Assembly: GCA_902537235.1 (NCBI GenBank)
Contig: CACBAO010000003.1
Span: forward strand, 47,934-111,933
DNA from: an uncultured Alphaproteobacteria bacterium
Lineage (GTDB): Bacteria > Pseudomonadota > Alphaproteobacteria > Rhodobacterales > Rhodobacteraceae
Direction: 5' to 3'
Length of the DNA: 64,000 nucleotides
Shown: one piece after another, positions 63,242 to 64,000 of the stretch
Numbering within the stretch: the first letter of the stretch is position 1
How the letters are laid out: the number at the start of each line of letters is the position of its first letter
Position numbers and translations under genes: made by a program
The notes under the pieces: model-generated
What the model was told of the DNA's origin: nothing
The model's database searches: none
Seen by the model: only the letters and a program-made list of their open reading frames with translations

Positions 63242-64000
63242 TTAAGAGAATTCTAAAATTTTAGCTTTCAATTTATCAATAGCTTTATTTTCAATCTGAC
63301 GCACTCTCTCACGGCTAATTCTGTGCTTTTCACTTAGTTGCTCGAGTGTGAGAGGGGGTTCTTTCATTCTTCTATCCAAGATTACACTTTTTTCCCTATC
63401 ATTTAAAACAATCAATGACTTAACTAAGATTGATCTTCTTTCTCTAGCCTCATCACTATGGGCAAATTTCTCCACGTGGTCTTCACTTTGGTCAGCAAGT
63501 AAAGCCTGCCACTCTTCCTCAGTCTCACCATCACTCTTTATTGTTGCATTCAAGGATACGTCACCACCGATCATTCTTCTATTCATGGCAACCACATCGT
63601 CTTTAGGAACATTCAATTGTCGAGCGATCTCTTCCACATTTTCAGGTAATAAGTCGCCATCTTCTAACGCCCCAATCTTATTTTTAAGTTTCTTTAGGTT
63701 GAAGAATAATTTTTTTTGTGCACTAGTTGTTCCCATCTTAACGAGGCTCCAACTCTTCAAAATATACTCCTGAATGCTAGCCTTAATCCACCAAATTGCA
63801 TATGTGGCCAACCTAAAACCTTTTTCCGGGTCAAACCTCTTAACCGCTTGCATCAATCCAACATTTGCCTCGCTTACTACCTCAGAAATCGGTAAACCGT
63901 ATCCTCTGTATCCCATAGCAATCTTTGCAGCTAGTCTTAGGTGTGAAGTTACGAGCTTGTGGGCCGATGATCTACATCCCTCTTCCACCCAAGCTTTTGC
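63242..64000 (-). CDS. rpoH: RNA polymerase sigma-32 factor RpoH (5' end outside window)
   Basis: The heat-shock sigma factor. The frame is open to the right edge, giving the last 252 residues of a protein normally about 295 long; the missing part is region 1 and the start of region 2. Visible are AHKLVTSHLRLAAKIAMGYRGYGLP (region 2.1-2.2), ATYAIWWIKASIQEYILKSWSLVK (2.3-2.4), the RpoH box region QKKLFFNLKKLK, and the region 4 helix-turn-helix LEQLSEKHRISRERVRQIENKAIDKLK. In this family heat control is often at translation and protein stability; its 5' region is not in view. Confidence 0.93.
   Translation of the reverse strand, partial: AKAWVEEGCRSSAHKLVTSHLRLAAKIAMGYRGYGLPISEVVSEANVGLMQAVKRFDPEKGFRLATYAIWWIKASIQEYILKSWSLVKMGTTSAQKKLFFNLKKLKNKIGALEDGDLLPENVEEIARQLNVPKDDVVAMNRRMIGGDVSLNATIKSDGETEEEWQALLADQSEDHVEKFAHSDEARERRSILVKSLIVLNDREKSVILDRRMKEPPLTLEQLSEKHRISRERVRQIENKAIDKLKAKILEFS

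Noticed and set aside
1..64000. CRISPR arrays, phage or transposon genes, toxin-antitoxin or defence islands
   Set aside because: No regular repeat array, integrase, transposase, or defence-type domains were seen on either strand; the window is core chromosome throughout.

Overview
This is a gene-dense, AT-rich stretch of an alphaproteobacterial chromosome, most likely from a marine member of the Rhodobacterales or a close relative with a streamlined genome. The evidence is the gene order mraZ-rsmH-ftsL-ftsI-murE-murF-mraY-murD-ftsW-murG-murC-murB-ddl-ftsQ-ftsA-ftsZ-lpxC-bamD-recN with rnpB just upstream, the ffs/dnaX/ybaB/recR group, the short alphaproteobacterial prolyl-tRNA synthetase, the hdaA-ppk-ppx group and the cycM/pheA pair. 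Almost everything is core chromosome. I see no phage, insertion sequence, integron, CRISPR array or defence island, and I did not find a convincing undescribed system.

Layout. Positions 1-21553 (minus strand, reading right to left from mraZ) hold a complete division and cell-wall (dcw) cluster. It makes the peptidoglycan precursors (MurB-G, Ddl, MraY), the septal synthase and its partners (FtsW, FtsI, FtsL, FtsQ) and the Z-ring (FtsZ, FtsA). It then runs into lipid A synthesis (LpxC), outer-membrane assembly (BamD) and DNA repair (RecN, cut by the window edge). RNase P RNA lies at 21743-22103, with an rRNA pseudouridine synthase upstream of it. Positions 22920-26778 (plus) carry tadA, gatC, gatA, a small Excalibur lipoprotein and pyrD. 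A MATE transporter converges on pyrD. Positions 28177-36340 (plus) form a fatty-acid degradation operon headed by a MerR regulator: acyl-CoA dehydrogenase, thiolase, FadJ-type fusion, acyl-CoA ligase and a degenerate M48-like membrane protein. Positions 36337-44804 (minus) hold lolD, the lolC/E-type permease, proS, ppx, ppk, hdaA and nadK. Positions 44976-50887 (plus) hold glyA, an alanine-type aminotransferase, hom and recJ, followed by tRNA-Glu. Positions 51079-56294 (minus) hold gap, a second acyl-CoA ligase, recR, ybaB, dnaX and the SRP RNA. The right end has nudC, a fused 5-oxoprolinase-type hydantoinase, an orphan ImuA-like protein, a membrane-anchored cytochrome c, pheA and rpoH (cut by the window edge).

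Genes are packed with overlaps or gaps of a few bases, so most are likely translated in coupled operons. Several starts appear to be TTG, chosen because a Shine-Dalgarno sequence or the preceding stop codon fits them. The signals most worth a second look are regulatory: a GANTC-flanked promoter before ftsZ, four 10-bp-spaced TGGRA boxes before mraZ, a LiuR-like ACGT-N2-ACGT operator before the MerR gene, and tandem GANTC sites beside a palindrome before glyA. Functions are assigned from motifs and recalled family knowledge only; no database search was run.
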